From NCBI RefSeq assembly GCF_021130785.1, contig NW_025777488.1, forward strand, positions 62,001-126,000: a stretch of 64,000 bases of DNA, read 5' to 3'. The position numbers and the translations under genes are program-made. The DNA is from Homalodisca vitripennis (lineage: Eukaryota > Arthropoda > Insecta > Hemiptera > Cicadellidae). Under the pieces are notes generated by a model, which saw only the letters and a program-made list of their open reading frames with translations, did not search any database and was not told where the DNA came from. Shown here piece by piece: positions 38,131-50,112 of this stretch (its first letter is position 1; each line of letters begins with the position of its first letter).

Positions 38131-38599
38131 ATGTTTATTCGTGAAAATGTGGCGTGCTTAGACTCGTCATTTACAACAACTACAACAATAAAGGTAAATA
38201 ATTGTACACTGATATTTCATTATCGTAAACTATAATTGATTGATTAATTGTTAGATTGACACAAAAGTTGAGAAACTGAGTTTATAGGTTATGTCATACT
38301 ATTGACAAATGTTGATAGTGTTAAGTAAATTATTAGTTTAAATCACTCTGCAATCAATCGTAATTCAGTCGATTGAGAAGAAACAGCGCGTATTGCTAGT
38401 CAAACATTTAAAATAACAAATTATAACCTCTAACCCAGAGTTTCCCAAAGTGTGCGCCGCGGCGCCCCCGAGCTAGTGCTAGGTGCGCCGCCGTTGTCTA
38501 CCAAAGATTCTAAACGTCATCGTACTACAATACAGTGCGGACCAGTCTGTGCGCGCGGCTTTGGAGTTACTACCCCCTCTTCCCCCTGCCGAACCTTAG

Positions 38600-38751
38600 T
38601 GATACATATGATTGATTTAATTTTGCCTTTTATAATTAATCCATCAGATGTTTTTTTGTTTATGTTTTAAAAATGTGGTTCTGAAAATACAATTCAATGT
38701 TATGGCAGATTACAGTTTATTTCTTATTTTTATAAGTTTAGTAATTTAACA
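38600..38751 (+). repeat. 5' LTR (152 bp) of the Mag-like element
   Basis: Begins tgatacatatg and ends gtaatttaaca, the TG...CA form. It is identical to the 3' LTR and very short for an LTR. An aattcaatgttatggcag segment lies mid-LTR; promoter elements were not identified with confidence. Confidence 0.95.
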
Positions 38752-38752
38752 G

Positions 38753-38763
38753 TGGCGACAAGG
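38753..38763 (+). other. Primer-binding site (tRNA-Ser type)
   Basis: tggcgacaagg starts one base after the 5' LTR. It matches, with one mismatch, tggcgacgagg, the complement of the CCA-tailed 3' end of tRNA-Ser(GCU). The older relic at 50113 keeps the unmutated tggcgacgag. Confidence 0.7.
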
Positions 38764-38774
38764 TAAAAAGAAGG

Positions 38775-39916
38775 AGAAATTACTAAAGAAGAAGAAGAGT
38801 TACAAAAACTAAAAAAAGCTCGATCTATTATTAAGGGCCAATTTTCAAAGGGCAAAGACTTGCTGAAGGTAACCCTACATTAACCGAACTAAATATAAAA
38901 ATCAAGGCTGTGACTGGATACTGGGAACGTTACAAGCAGGTTCAGAATGGCATTGATTGTTTGACAGATGAAAACTATTTAGAACATGAAATAGAATACA
39001 GATGTAATGTGGAGGATGAGTATTTAAACCTTACAACAAAATTACAAGAAATGGTACACAATCTCAAAGACACAAACATTACATCTACTTCATCTCCAAG
39101 TGAAGCTGTTTGTACGGTTTCAAACTACACTTCAGGGAATATAAATTTCAATCCCTACCACCCTGATGAAACCATTTCAAATTTTGTGAGAAGATTAGAA
39201 TTGTTTTTACAACTAAAGAATCAAAGAGCTGATGATAAAACTAAAGTTTACACATTGCTACATGCTCTCACTCCCCAACTGCACCAACAACTGTACGATA
39301 TTTGTGCTCCCAACGACCCGTTAGATAAAGATTACGACGAGTTAGTACAGCTTCTTAAGGATTTTATCGACCCGCAACTAAGCCAGTGGGCCTTGCAGCA
39401 TAAATTTATTTCACGGACTCAACAAGAACATGAATCAGTTAGTGAGTTCTCGGTGGCTCTCAAGAAGATGACAATTAACTGTAACTTCAATTGTGGTTGC
39501 GGTAAATCAGTTGCAGACTTATTTCTCAAGTTACAGTTTATTCGGGGATTGAAAGACATAGATATTCGGACTAAATTACTCCAAGACCGCGAGAAACACA
39601 CCTATCAGGACATTGTGAACATAGCTTCGGCTATAGAGCTTGCCAAAGCAGAAAGTATGACTGTTAGCCGAACACGTACTGAACACATTGAATTAAATCA
39701 GGTTCAGCAAAGACATTCAAATGAAGAAAACACATCTAAGAGAGTCTCACCTCGGCCAAAACCTCTACTTAGTCCACGTTCAACAAATTCAGCCATTGAA
39801 AAGCTCAAAGGAAAATGCTATCGTTGTGGTTCACCCTCCCATCGTGCAATAGCTGCAGATTCATAGATGCAACTTGTCGAAAATGTGGAAAAGTTGGACA
39901 CATAGCTAGTGTTTGT
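38775..39916 (+). pseudogene. gag: gag polyprotein of the Mag-like element (frameshifted)
   Basis: Encodes the structural Gag. The frame opens soon after the primer-binding site (EEEELQKLKKARSIIKGQF), shifts near 38860, and then runs uninterrupted from about 38890 to 39866, with capsid-type helices around VYTLLHALTPQLHQQLYDI. The C-terminus holds two CCHC zinc knuckles. The first, CYRCGSPSHR, is broken by a one-base deletion in an A-run at about 39851, which puts a stop at 39864. The second, CRKCGKVGHIASVC (39875-39916), continues in the next frame into protease. No in-frame ATG is evident at the start, so the initiator is lost or lies upstream of a frameshift. Size and layout are ordinary for a Mag-type Gag. 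Confidence 0.85.
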
Positions 39917-42240
39917 TTGCAAAGTAAATCTCAATTACAAATGAAACCTGGACAACATCAAACTGAAAACAAAAGTGACTTGAATAGTGAGAATGAATAT
40001 GAGATTAATGTAATTAGTGACAGAAATAATGACAAATTTATGGTTAACATCAACATCGAAGGCAGGACATTACCCATGGAATTAGACACTGGTGCAGCTC
40101 TTAGTACAATGTCTTACAACGAGTTTAAAAAAACTTGCCATCCCACAGAAAATATTTTCTACTAACATTGAACTTCGAACTTATACAGGAGAAACCATAA
40201 AACCGAAAGGAGTAACATTTGTTAAATGCACGTACAAGACTCAGAAGTTTGTTGGAAAACTTTACCTAATTGATCAAAACGTTGACGCCATATTCGGAAG
40301 GGACTGGTTGAGAGAAGTTAAATTAGATTGGGGTGAGATTAAAAGTTTTACAACGAGTCAGACTTCAAATCTAGGAAACTTTTTAAGTGAATTTAGTGAC
40401 TTATTTGATGGAAAAATTGGTGTTATACCTGAATATCTGGGACATTTTAGACTTACTGATGGCGCGACGCCAATATTTGTAAAACCAAGACAAGTACCGT
40501 TTTCCCTAAGAAGTAAAGTAGAAAATGAACTTACGAGACTAGAAGAATGTGGAATCATAACAAAAGTAGATCATTCAGACTGGGGAACACCCATCGTACC
40601 TGATGTCAAGCCGAACGGTCAAACACGGATTTGTGCTGACTATAAAGTGACTTTAAACAAAGCGATCAAAGACGAAAACCATCCATTACCCAGGATTGAA
40701 GAAATCTTCTCTCAAATGAACGGAGGAAAATTATTTTGTACCTTGGATATTTCTAATGCTTACCTCCACATGAAAATGGACGAAGAAAGTGCACACATGC
40801 AGACACTCAGCACCCATAAAGGTATGTACAAAGTAAATCGTTTGATGTTTGGGGTGAAGGTAGCACCATCTCTCTGGCAACAATTCATGGACAAAACCTT
40901 GCAGAGACTTTCTAGTGTACAATGTTTCTTTGACGATATTATCGTTCAGGGTAAAACAGCTGAAGAATTATTGGCTAGATTAGTAAAGTTCTAGAACGAT
41001 TAAGAAACAATAACTTAAAGATGAACCGAGATAAATGCAAGTTTTTTCAAACGAGTATCCAATATCTTGGGCATGTTATTGATGCTCAAGGACTTCACAA
41101 AACCAAAGACAAAGTCTTGTCTATCATGAACAGCAAAATACCGGAAAACATAAGTGAACTTAGAACATTTCTCGGTCTGACAAACTATTACAACAAGTTC
41201 ATCAAAGATTTAGCAACAATCCTCCACCCACTCAATAATTTACTGAAGAAAGGCAACCGTTATGTGTGGACTTCAAAATGTGAAGAAAGCTTTCAGAAGG
41301 TTAAGTCGGAAATAACCAGTAACAATGTACTTGTCCACTACAATCCAGAACTCCCATTAGTACTTGCAACCGATGCGTCTCCAGTGGGCCTTGGAGCTTG
41401 TCTTTCACATCGATACAGCGATGGAAGTGAGAGGCCAATTAGTTTTGCCTCACGCACTTTGACCAAATGTGAACAAAAATACAGTCAAATTGATAAGGAA
41501 GCAACAGGTATTTACTGGGGACTCAAGAAATTTTTCCCTTACTGCTACGGGCGAAAGTTCATTTTAGTGACTGACCATAAACCGTTAGTGTCAATATTCA
41601 GTCCCACCAAAACCCTTCCAACAATATCTGCTACAAGACTGTTCAATTATGCACATTTTTTATCAGGTTTTGACTACTCAATTGAATATAGAAGAACCTC
41701 TGACCATGCCAACGTTGACTTTTTGTCTCGTTTTCCTACTGAACATAGCACTACAAACTTTGTGGACGATTGCAGCCTTTTTCAACTTAATCAACTTGAT
41801 TCATTGCAGATTGACAGTATGCTTATATCCAGAACAACTGCTCAAGATAAATATTTACAACCAGTACTACATGCCCTTGAAACAGGAGAGACGGTCGAAC
41901 CTTTTGGTTTCCACGACAACGAACTAACACTACAAAATGGTTGCATATTCAAGGGCTACAGGATAATGATTCCAGAAGCTTTACAACACTCAGTGTTAAA
42001 TGAACTACATGTTGGACATCTAGGCATGGAGAAGATGAATATCCTTGCTAGAAGTTTTTGCGCGTGGAAAAGTATTGACAGAGATATTGAGCAAATGGTA
42101 CGTACATGTGAACAATGTCGACTCAAGATACAAGTGGAGTTTTGGAACAATTATGGAAAAAGAAAGTTCGCTACTGTACAAAGTTAAAATAGACGATGGA
42201 AGTGTTTGGAGGAGGCATGTTGACCAGCTATTGAAATGTG
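39917..42240 (+). pseudogene. pol: pol polyprotein of the Mag-like element, integrase core deleted
   Basis: Order seen: aspartic protease with ELDTGAALS (about 40080-40106); reverse transcriptase from about 40440, with LDISNAYLHMKM (first Asp) and FFDDIIVQG (catalytic pair at about 40930, FFDD where YxDD is usual); RNase H with LATDASPVGLG (about 41365) and TDHKPLV; then the integrase HHCC zinc domain, ending RTCEQC (about 42118). The next recognisable sequence is the integrase C-terminal module, YKVKIDDGSVWRRHVDQL (about 42174-42230). The DDE catalytic core of roughly 1 kb is absent. Frameshifts lie in the 7-A run at 40128, at about 40993 (gtaaagttctag) and where the two integrase parts join. 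The element could move only with integrase supplied in trans. Confidence 0.9.
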
Positions 42241-42242
42241 AA

Positions 42243-42258
42243 GTTGGGGGGGGAGAAT
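42243..42258 (+). other. Polypurine tract
   Basis: A purine run with eight consecutive G (about gttgggggggggagaa) lies directly before the TG of the 3' LTR, where plus-strand DNA synthesis of LTR elements is primed. The exact G count deserves caution in a homopolymer. Confidence 0.8.
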
Positions 42259-42410
42259 TGATACATATGATTGATTTAATTTTGCCTTTTATAATTAATC
42301 CATCAGATGTTTTTTTGTTTATGTTTTAAAAATGTGGTTCTGAAAATACAATTCAATGTTATGGCAGATTACAGTTTATTTCTTATTTTTATAAGTTTAG
42401 TAATTTAACA
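42259..42410 (+). repeat. 3' LTR (152 bp) of the Mag-like element
   Basis: Identical to 38600-38751. It is followed by the second copy of the 5-bp TSD, cttag, and then by hAT sequence. Confidence 0.95.
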
Positions 42411-42747
42411 CTTAGTTTACTGGCCCAGCCGGCCGGTTGCACAAACAAAACAACTAGGCAAGGTCAGACAACAGAGCTTTGCATCTCGGTACGTCATTCT
42501 GTTCTTGGAACTCGTTGCTAGGCAACGGAACTACCTTTGTGTATTTTCGGAAATCGTCGTACGTTCCCGGCGGACAGTCTGCTACTACTACTTGCAGTCT
42601 AGCTTCTGTTGAGGTTATGTTTTAGATTTAAGTTGCGAGTTTATGTTTACACAATGTGACAGTCGCACAAGTGAAGTAAACAATCAAAGTAGTGAAGTTG
42701 TAGTTTTGTTCAGTTTATTTAGTGTTGGTTATTATATTGTTCTTTAA

Positions 42748-44577
42748 AAAGGATTCTTATCTTCAAATAAAATTGAACAAGGAAGTAAACAAAGTAGTGA
42801 TTCCGCGTCAACTTCTGCAAAGAGCGATGCCGAGGCAGCTGAGGGAAGCCGTAAACCAAAATACAGAAAATATGACGATAAGTATTTAGATTTTGGTTTT
42901 TCTTGTATTGAAATTAATAATGAAGTGCGCCCGCAATGTGTTGTTTGCATGAAGGTTTTATCAGTCGAATCTATGCTGCCTAGTAAACTAAAACGGTGTT
43001 TAGAAACTGTCCACTCAAACTTGATAGGGAAACCAAGAGAGTTCTTTAAAAACAAAGGAAACTGAGGCAGTAAAACAAAAGGCTTCTTTTTTTAAGCATT
43101 CCAAAGCTAACAGCGATGCACTTTTAGCTTCATTCAAAGTGGCATATCACATTGCAAAATGAAAAAAAACCTCACACAATTGGGGAAGAGCTTATTTTAC
43201 CAGCTGCCGTTGACATGGCTAAGATAATGATTGGCGAGGATGCAGGGAAGCAGCTTCTTAAAATTCCTCTGTCAAACAATATAATAAGCAGGAGGGTTGA
43301 TGACATATCTGAGGACATTAACAACCAGCTTATAAATAGTTTGAGAGGTAAAGAGTTCGGAATTCAATTAGACGAGGCTACTGACAGTCACAAAGACGAT
43401 AATTTAATTTGCTACGTTAGGTATGTGAATGAAAACCAGTTGATAGAAGATTTGTTTTTTTGTAAGGAAATTGAAGGAGGCATCTCTGGTAAAGAGTTGT
43501 TTGATATTGTTAACAATTTTATGGCGGAGAATGATATTAACTGGGAAGACTGTGTTGGGGTGTGTACTGATGGAGGCCGGTCAATGTCAGGCCACTACCA
43601 AGGACTGCAATCTCGCATTCGGGAAAAAGCCCCAAACACTGTTTGGACACACTGTATTATACACGGAGAAGCACTGGCAGCAGCAAAGTTCAGTTCAGAG
43701 TTAAGTGCAGTTATAAAAACCGTAATCCAAGTAATAAATTTTATCAAAACAAGATCAATGAAAGCCCGGTTTTTTTTAACTATGTGATGACACAGGCGCT
43801 CAACACTCGTCCCTTTTGTACTATAGCAGTGCTCGATGGCTATCTCTGGGCAATTCTCTGCTAAGATTGTTTGAGCTGAAGCAAGAAATAATCCACATTT
43901 TTCTGAGTGAAGACAATAATGCTCTTGCTGATACGTTTATTGATGAAAGTTTTCTCCTTAAACTGGCGTTCCTGACAGATATTTTTGAACGTTTGAACAT
44001 TCTTAACAAGTCTTTGCAGGGGAACAATACGGATATTTTTCAATTGACCAGTAAAGTTGAAGCATTCAAGAATCTTATGCTTTGGGAAAAAAGTTTGAAG
44101 AATGGAGATTGTTCGATGTTTTCAACTTTGAATCAGTTTCTTAAAGAAAACGATCTTACTCTGAAAGAAGAAATGAAAACAATGTTGACTCAGCACTTGT
44201 CTAGAGTACAAAGTTATTTTGAAGACTACCTGCCAAAAGATGAAATCAAAGCGCAGCAGTGGGTAAACGACCCTTTTCAAACTGAAATGCCTGAAAACTT
44301 CAGCAATGAAGAAGCAGAACAGCTAATTGACATTTCAACGGACTTGTCATTGAAATCAAAATTTCAGTCCCAATGCTTGTTTGAGTTTTGGAATGGTACT
44401 GAAAACGATTTTCCACTGTTGAGCAAAAAAAGGTTTGCGTGCAGTTATTCCATTGGCAAGTTCTTACCTTTGCGAGTGTGGTTTTCCGCTGTTGCAGTGA
44501 TAAAATCCAAGTATAGAGCAAAGCTTAACATTGAAAAGGAAATTCGGGTTGCTATATCAAAATTTACACCCAGGTAG
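42748..44577 (+). pseudogene. hAT transposase, ZBED5/FAM200-like, frameshifted
   Basis: The product would be a ~610-residue DDE transposase. An N-terminal BED zinc finger is seen at 42840-43040: RKYDDKYLDFGF, then PQCVVCMKVLS and KLKRCLETVHS. The RNase H-like core follows in a second frame (43152-43787), with FGIQLDEATDS (first acidic residue), CVGVCTDGGRSM (second) and WTHCIIHGEALAA. The C-terminal part occupies a third frame (43816-44577), with SSARWLSLGNSLLRLFELK and a hATC-like end, KSKYRAKLNIEKEIRVAIS. Frameshifts occur near 43050 (aacaaagg), at 43157 (gcaaaatg) and in the 8-T run at 43771, all at homopolymers. No in-frame ATG precedes the BED finger; an upstream stop lies at 42745-42750. 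The DNA from 42416 to 42745 is GC-richer and probably holds the promoter and leader. Confidence 0.92.
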
Positions 44578-45031
44578 AATGAGCTTATAAAAGACAAACA
44601 AGCGCATCCGTCCCATTGAAACAGAAACTTATGGACTTTGTTATTTATGTATATTTTTTCAAGTTCGCATTTCATTTCTATTATAGAATTTTCTTATAAA
44701 AGGGAGTCGTGTTTTTCTTATGGTTGTTTTAAGTTATTATTATTACTTTTCTTTGCAATAAATCAAGTACAATCCAACTTTTGTGTGTTTAATGATGTTT
44801 TTTACCGTTGTAAGAACAAGGTAAACCTGGTATGTTGTTAAAAAAGTATTAACAATCTTATTAACAATGCTACGTAAAGTATAATAACAAATAACTATTA
44901 AATTTTTATACTAAAAATTTTATTATTGTAATATAAGTGCAATGCAAAACGGATAAATTATACTAGGTGCGCCGCAAAGCCATGTCTGTACTCAAAGGGA
45001 GCCGTGGGCCAAAAAAGTTTGGGAACCTCTG
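44578..45031 (+). other. hAT 3' untranslated region and right terminal repeat
   Basis: AT-rich DNA after the transposase stop. The final ~65 bp (gtgcgccgcaaagcc onward) mirrors the GC-rich subterminal region at the left end (gtgcgccgcggcgcc, 38451-38465), then the inverted terminus follows. Confidence 0.85.
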
Positions 45032-45039
45032 CTCTAACC

Positions 45040-47129
45040 TGTCATAACAGTGCGACCAAACAAACGAACTAAACCGACCAATCACCACGCGCGGAGTTAG
45101 AATTTAACTGTGTTTAGCAAGAATTTCAAATTCCAATTTTAGTAAATGTTTTATTCAACTTTACCATTTACAATAACAAATTTTAATTAATTTCAAATTA
45201 TGTACAATGTTTTAGTAAACAAAATATATTTCTATAGTTAAAAATTTGTGCAATTCTTATTTTCATTCAATTCCTTGTTCCTATTGTGCAATTTAATAAT
45301 ATTCATATCAATAAATATTCTACCGAGAAAAAGACGTTGTCACGTAAAATCTTCGCCCGTAAAACCGACTTTACAGGCAACCATAATTTTTTTTAACTGT
45401 TTCAAATATTGGCGTGGTAGAAGTACTCCACCCCACGTATCATAGGTTTTACTGATATTTCATGCAAAAATTCGAGGCTATATATAATTTTTAGTAGGCT
45501 ACTTATTTACAATGTCACGTGATGAAATTAAATATATATAAACTGAGTTTGCTTAAAAATTTACTTATCGTGATACTTTCTCGTTATTACCATGGTTACC
45601 CGTAAATTTAATCTATAACTATTTGCTAACCCTTAGCTAAATCCTATGCAGTTACATGAATTATCATTTTCTGCTTTGTATTCTTGGTGGAAGTGAGTTG
45701 GTTTTAATTAAAAAGACATTTTTCATACCTCCGCAATAAATTTATTTTAAAAGCGCTTTTGCTGGTTAAGGCATCATCCTTTTTTTCATGAATTATCATG
45801 AAACACAATTTCGCTCATATAGAAATTAAGCGTAAGGGAAATTTCAAGTCTGTATGTTATACTGTTTTAGGATGTCTTGTTAACAAAAGGACAGTCATAA
45901 ATGACATTATTCCAGCCCCTCGATTGATATATTTACAAAATATAATCCAATAAATATAAATTACGTTATTTACATTTATTGGGCCTTGTTAAAAGATTGA
46001 ATAAGTTAAATGTATTTTATTTACCTGAAACAGGTCTCACCTTCGTAGGTGAATAAAGTATCAAACATATGCTCTCGATCATAATTATTTTGTGTCATGC
46101 GTAAATCTTTAAAAATAAATCCAATAGGGTTATCAATTTTCTGTAATTCTAAAAACTCTTATGTGAGAGTAATACTTTTTTAAATAAATATAGTCCTTGT
46201 TATAAATATAACCTTTATGTACAATATATTTAAAATATATTCACAAATGACAGTGTTAGAAGTTAAATTACACGATTTCAGGCATGACCAATGAATGATT
46301 TTTTATTAAATTTCAGCAATGATTCTAATGAGCTGACTTACCCTGTAACTACCCTCTTGTCTATATGTATTCGTATGTGCAATAAAGTTAAGATCAATAA
46401 AAATTAATAATAGTGAATTAATTAATTTTTGTCTAAAATACCATTGAAATCCAATGAAGGTTTGTTGAATGAGAAAGATTAGTAAAAGATACCCACAGTA
46501 ATTTATAATTTTGGAAAATGGTGGTATTTATGTTTTTGTATTAATTTAAATGCAATTAAACAGCTGTTGACGCTTTCAGCTGAAGTTAGACGAATTTGAT
46601 GGCACATATTAAGCAAATTTATAATAAAACTAGTAGTTATCCACGGCTTTGCACGCAATTTCCTATTGAAAACAGGACACTTTATATTCATGTATGCTTT
46701 TTGTATGACATTTTAAACGCTCCTGAAATAAATGATAGTCACTTAAAGCTATTCCAATCTCATGATCCATTTTAGATATAAGTTTTCTTAAACAGTTTTT
46801 TTGGGCCCTGACTTCATAGAGTGAAATAGTTTTAATTATAATTTCCCTCCAACATTCCATGATAATTTATTAAATTTCTCTGACTATTTTATAAATAATT
46901 ACACGATTTTAGGCCGGTTTAGAGGAAAACTTAAACCCGAAGACAATATACTGCATTCTGTGCAGTTTAAGAATGGAATTAAGCTTATCTTTGATGTAAA
47001 TTATCTTGGTGTTCATGTTAATTTTGTGGTTAATCTACGCTTTCAAAACTATAAATACCAATACTTTTCAAAAAGGTAATTAAATTGATTAAACATATGA
47101 TTGTGTTGTAATATTATATTGTTTATGTC
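45040..47129. other. AT-rich non-coding DNA
   Basis: Flank of the hAT insertion. Frames of 60-66 codons occur on both strands without domains. Nothing else is seen. Confidence 0.5.
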
Positions 47130-47295
47130 CTTCTCCGTAGACTAATGGTTATAGCCTCGATTCTGAGGCCAAAATATTCAAATCCCGGGGAGGTCCAATC
47201 ATGTACTTTGTACTTTAATAAAAAAACCAATGCACTTCGAAGCTGGCATAGCTGACGCTGAGGCTTAAATGAGATTAAATAAAAACAAATATAGT
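47130..47295 (+). mobile_element. tRNA-derived SINE
   Basis: The head (about 47130-47197) is tRNA-like. An A-box-like tagactaatgg and a B-box-like attcaaatccc are at tRNA spacing. A gcctc/gaggc stem stands where the anticodon stem belongs, and the stretch ends ggggaggtcca. A ~95-bp body follows (ctttgtactttaat, cgaagctggcatagctgac) and a degenerate A-rich tail (taaataaaaac). This is the build of a Pol III SINE. No second copy is present in the window, so the family is a proposal from structure alone. Confidence 0.6.
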
Positions 47296-49959
47296 GTTTA
47301 TATAGAACTTTGTTAATTACTTTCTGACAGGTTCTTTTAATAAATACAATGTTTTTGCTGCAACCCATTTCTTATGGAAATGTTTACAACTTGATCATCA
47401 GCCCTAATGTCGTAGAGAAAAATCATTTATTCTTTGATACATATTTCAGAACACTTTCTTTACATATATTTCTCGATAAACTAATAATTTGGATATAAAG
47501 TATCAAGTTCCGTCTCCTTAATTAAATTCACTGTATTATTTCCAATACGAATGTAGAGTTTCCCTTGTGCTCCGATAAAGAAAATATATACCAAATTCAA
47601 TAATAAAGCGTCTTATTTCGGCTCTTTTAATTTACTTTCGATAAAAAATAGTTCAAGTGACAGTTATAGTTTGCCTCTTTGTTGCAAAAAGAAAATATGT
47701 AATTTGGTACTACTTAAAAACTACTGCGGTAATAAAGAGTTAGGTCCATCTGATTAAATTCACTTCCGGCCTAATTTATTTACTTCTACAAAATATATAC
47801 ATATGTTGGTTTTCAAGATCTGAGTGAGTCAAAAATCGTCTATTACCAACACTTCTAATCTGTTTTCGGTCTAAGACATTTCAAATGTTATATTTACATT
47901 TGTGTCCAAATGACGAAAGTATATCGTACAACTAAAACGTCTCTGCGGTAAATAAGGGTCTGTTTCAGACGTTTAAATTCACTCCCGCTCTAATTTTTAT
48001 TTACGGTTTCACAATTGAATTATGGTGTTCCACTAACAAAGAAAACGATTACCTATGTTGCTTTTGGAATCTAAATAGTTTTATATCTAGTGCTTAATTG
48101 ATTTTGATGTTTTCACTGAGGGGAAGAAAGGGAAGAGTGTGTTAACATTTGATTTTCATTAATTACAGTAAACATGCCATACACAATTATTGTAAGTGAG
48201 CTAACCACATTTGATTAACTTATTTGCAAACATTCACAGCCTTATGAAATAAGATATTTTTTACAACATCGTTGAAATAATATTTCAATAGAATTAGATC
48301 GTTTAGTAATCATTGGTGCAATTATAATGTATAGTTAGATAATAAGTCTTAAAATTATATTAAAAATTAAATTAAAATTACATTAAAAATTATATTAAAA
48401 ATTAGATAACAGTCTTTGCAATCCGCATTCACTACTGACGAAGCACTATACAACAATTTAATATTTTTACAAATTTAAATGTTAACAGATGTCTTTTTGC
48501 CTGTTTGATGAACTTCAGCTGAAAGTGTTAACAGCTGTTAGGTATCAGGTCACATTGTATTAAGTGTCGTAGCGCAGTCTGCCGGATCCATAGTAAAACA
48601 TTTAAAAATTATCAAAGATTTATAAATAAAAAGGTTATTAAATAAGCAATTTAAATTGGACCGAATATTAACGGCACAGTTCTTCATTGCTATTGTATTA
48701 CAGGTATTAAATACAAAATTAAGACCTAATTAAGAATTTCTACATAATCATTCCATTATTTTCCAGAATACAGTTCGACAACAATAGGAATTTACAACGC
48801 AAAATCTTAAACATGGTTATTCTGGAAATTTGCATGAACTTACTAAGGATTTATACCTTATACCGCAAGTAGATAGATAGTAAGTAGGATTTCTTCCAAT
48901 ACCGTAATATGCCCTAGCTAATAGCCCTAATATTGGTGTATATTTTCTTCACCGAGAAAACAAGGCAACCTCGACTATGGTACTGGAAATACCTAAGACC
49001 AAAAGTAGTTTAGCGTTGACCTATTTGGATTTCTGAGAGCTAAGAACGCATATAGATCAGGGCAATAAGGAAATTTCGTGTGATTTCTTACGATTGGTAG
49101 TAGACACCTTTTAACCAAAGTAGGCTCTTCAGACCTGAGTAAGTATATATCTTTTTCGTCGAGACCACAAGACAGACTATAATTTGGTACTGGAAATATT
49201 TTACACTGAAACTATATAACAAGGGATAGAAGTAGACCCTTTTTGACTGAAGTAGCTTTCTGAGACCTATATATTTGTATTCTTTACCGAGGCTACTAAG
49301 TAAATTTAGCGTGTATAAAGCATATGACGTTTGGAATATAAATATTTCGAACCAGAAATGCTCATACACTTGCAAATTGTATGTAGAGTTCCGGTAAAAC
49401 TATGATGCTTTTAACTATAAGTACTAAACAAATATGTGTCTGTTGTACGCATACTTAGGTTTGAACAATTTTAGAGTATTTCAATCTTATTACATAATAA
49501 ATGATTTGATAAGTAGGATAAGGAGTGGCTTTTTAAAATTGCGTATGAACAACAAGTAACTGCTGGATATATTATAAGTACACAAAATACTGGTTTCTCT
49601 GACAACAAACCAAGGGTTCAAATGTTTTCACGTATGAATTCCCGAAGACGATTGAGTTTGAAAGCTTAAAGTGCAAATAAAATAAATTATTTTAATCATA
49701 ATTTTGTCTTGGATAAAAACCAACTCACTCCAATCAGGCATCTTTTATTTATATAATGTGCCGTGTTTATAAGCTTCTTCAACATTTTTTTTGGTCCTGA
49801 TACAAATAAACACGTAAATTATCTATTTAATGACTACAAATAATAAAAATTGAGTAAATATTTTCTATTCTTCTTCACTTTAGGTGGCATGTATAGGGAC
49901 AGTGATTAAAAATGTATTAAAAGTGCATTATTTAAACCGAACACCGATTTAACCTCTAA
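47296..49959. repeat. AT-rich DNA with two decayed tandem-repeat zones
   Basis: At about 47495-47995, copies spaced roughly 210-220 bp share ctgcggtaa and ttaaattcact-type motifs (47727 versus 47942). At about 48880-49330, diverged ~120-130-bp units share agtagac, then agtag, then tcttcaccgag/tctttaccgag, then ggtactggaaata. At 48360-48410 a ~12-bp attaaaaatta unit repeats. All are old and imperfect, and none is coding. Confidence 0.5.
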
Positions 49960-50112
49960 TGTGTAATCTCTTTGAGTTATATGATTATATAATTACAAAC
50001 ATATGTTATAGATTGTTGACAAGACAAGAAATATGTTCGATTATTGTAAAAATCTCGTGAGTTGTGTTAGTAATAAACATGTCCAAAGTTTTTTCGTTTT
50101 TTATATAGTAAT

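Larger units (their letters stand above)
38600..42410 (+). mobile_element. Ty3/Gypsy (Mag-like) LTR retrotransposon inserted in the hAT element
   Basis: Bounded by two 152-bp LTRs and by the 5-bp TSD cttag (38595-38599 and 42411-42415). Order inside: primer-binding site, gag with zinc knuckles, protease, reverse transcriptase, RNase H, integrase zinc-binding domain, integrase C-terminal GPY/F-like module, polypurine tract. The length of 3.8 kb is short for this group because the integrase catalytic core is missing. The two LTRs are identical base for base by eye, so insertion is recent. Coding is broken by at least four one-base frameshifts, each beside a homopolymer. RT sequence features (ICADYKVTLNK; THKGMYKVNRLMFGV) point to the Mag clade. 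Confidence 0.95.
38436..45031 (+). mobile_element. Complete hAT transposon (ZBED5/Buster-like), with a nested retrotransposon
   Basis: The ends are imperfect inverted repeats, cagagtttcccaaagt at the left and cagaggttcccaaact (complement) at the right, the classic hAT cag-ggttcccaaa form. The element is flanked by a perfect 8-bp TSD, ctctaacc, at 38428-38435 and 45032-45039; 8 bp is diagnostic for hAT. The element is 6,596 bp long. Removing the nested Ty3 element and one copy of its TSD leaves about 2,780 bp, a normal hAT size. The transposase is encoded rightward of the nested insertion, which landed in the left, non-coding part, so the original transposase was not directly disrupted by it. 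Confidence 0.95.
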
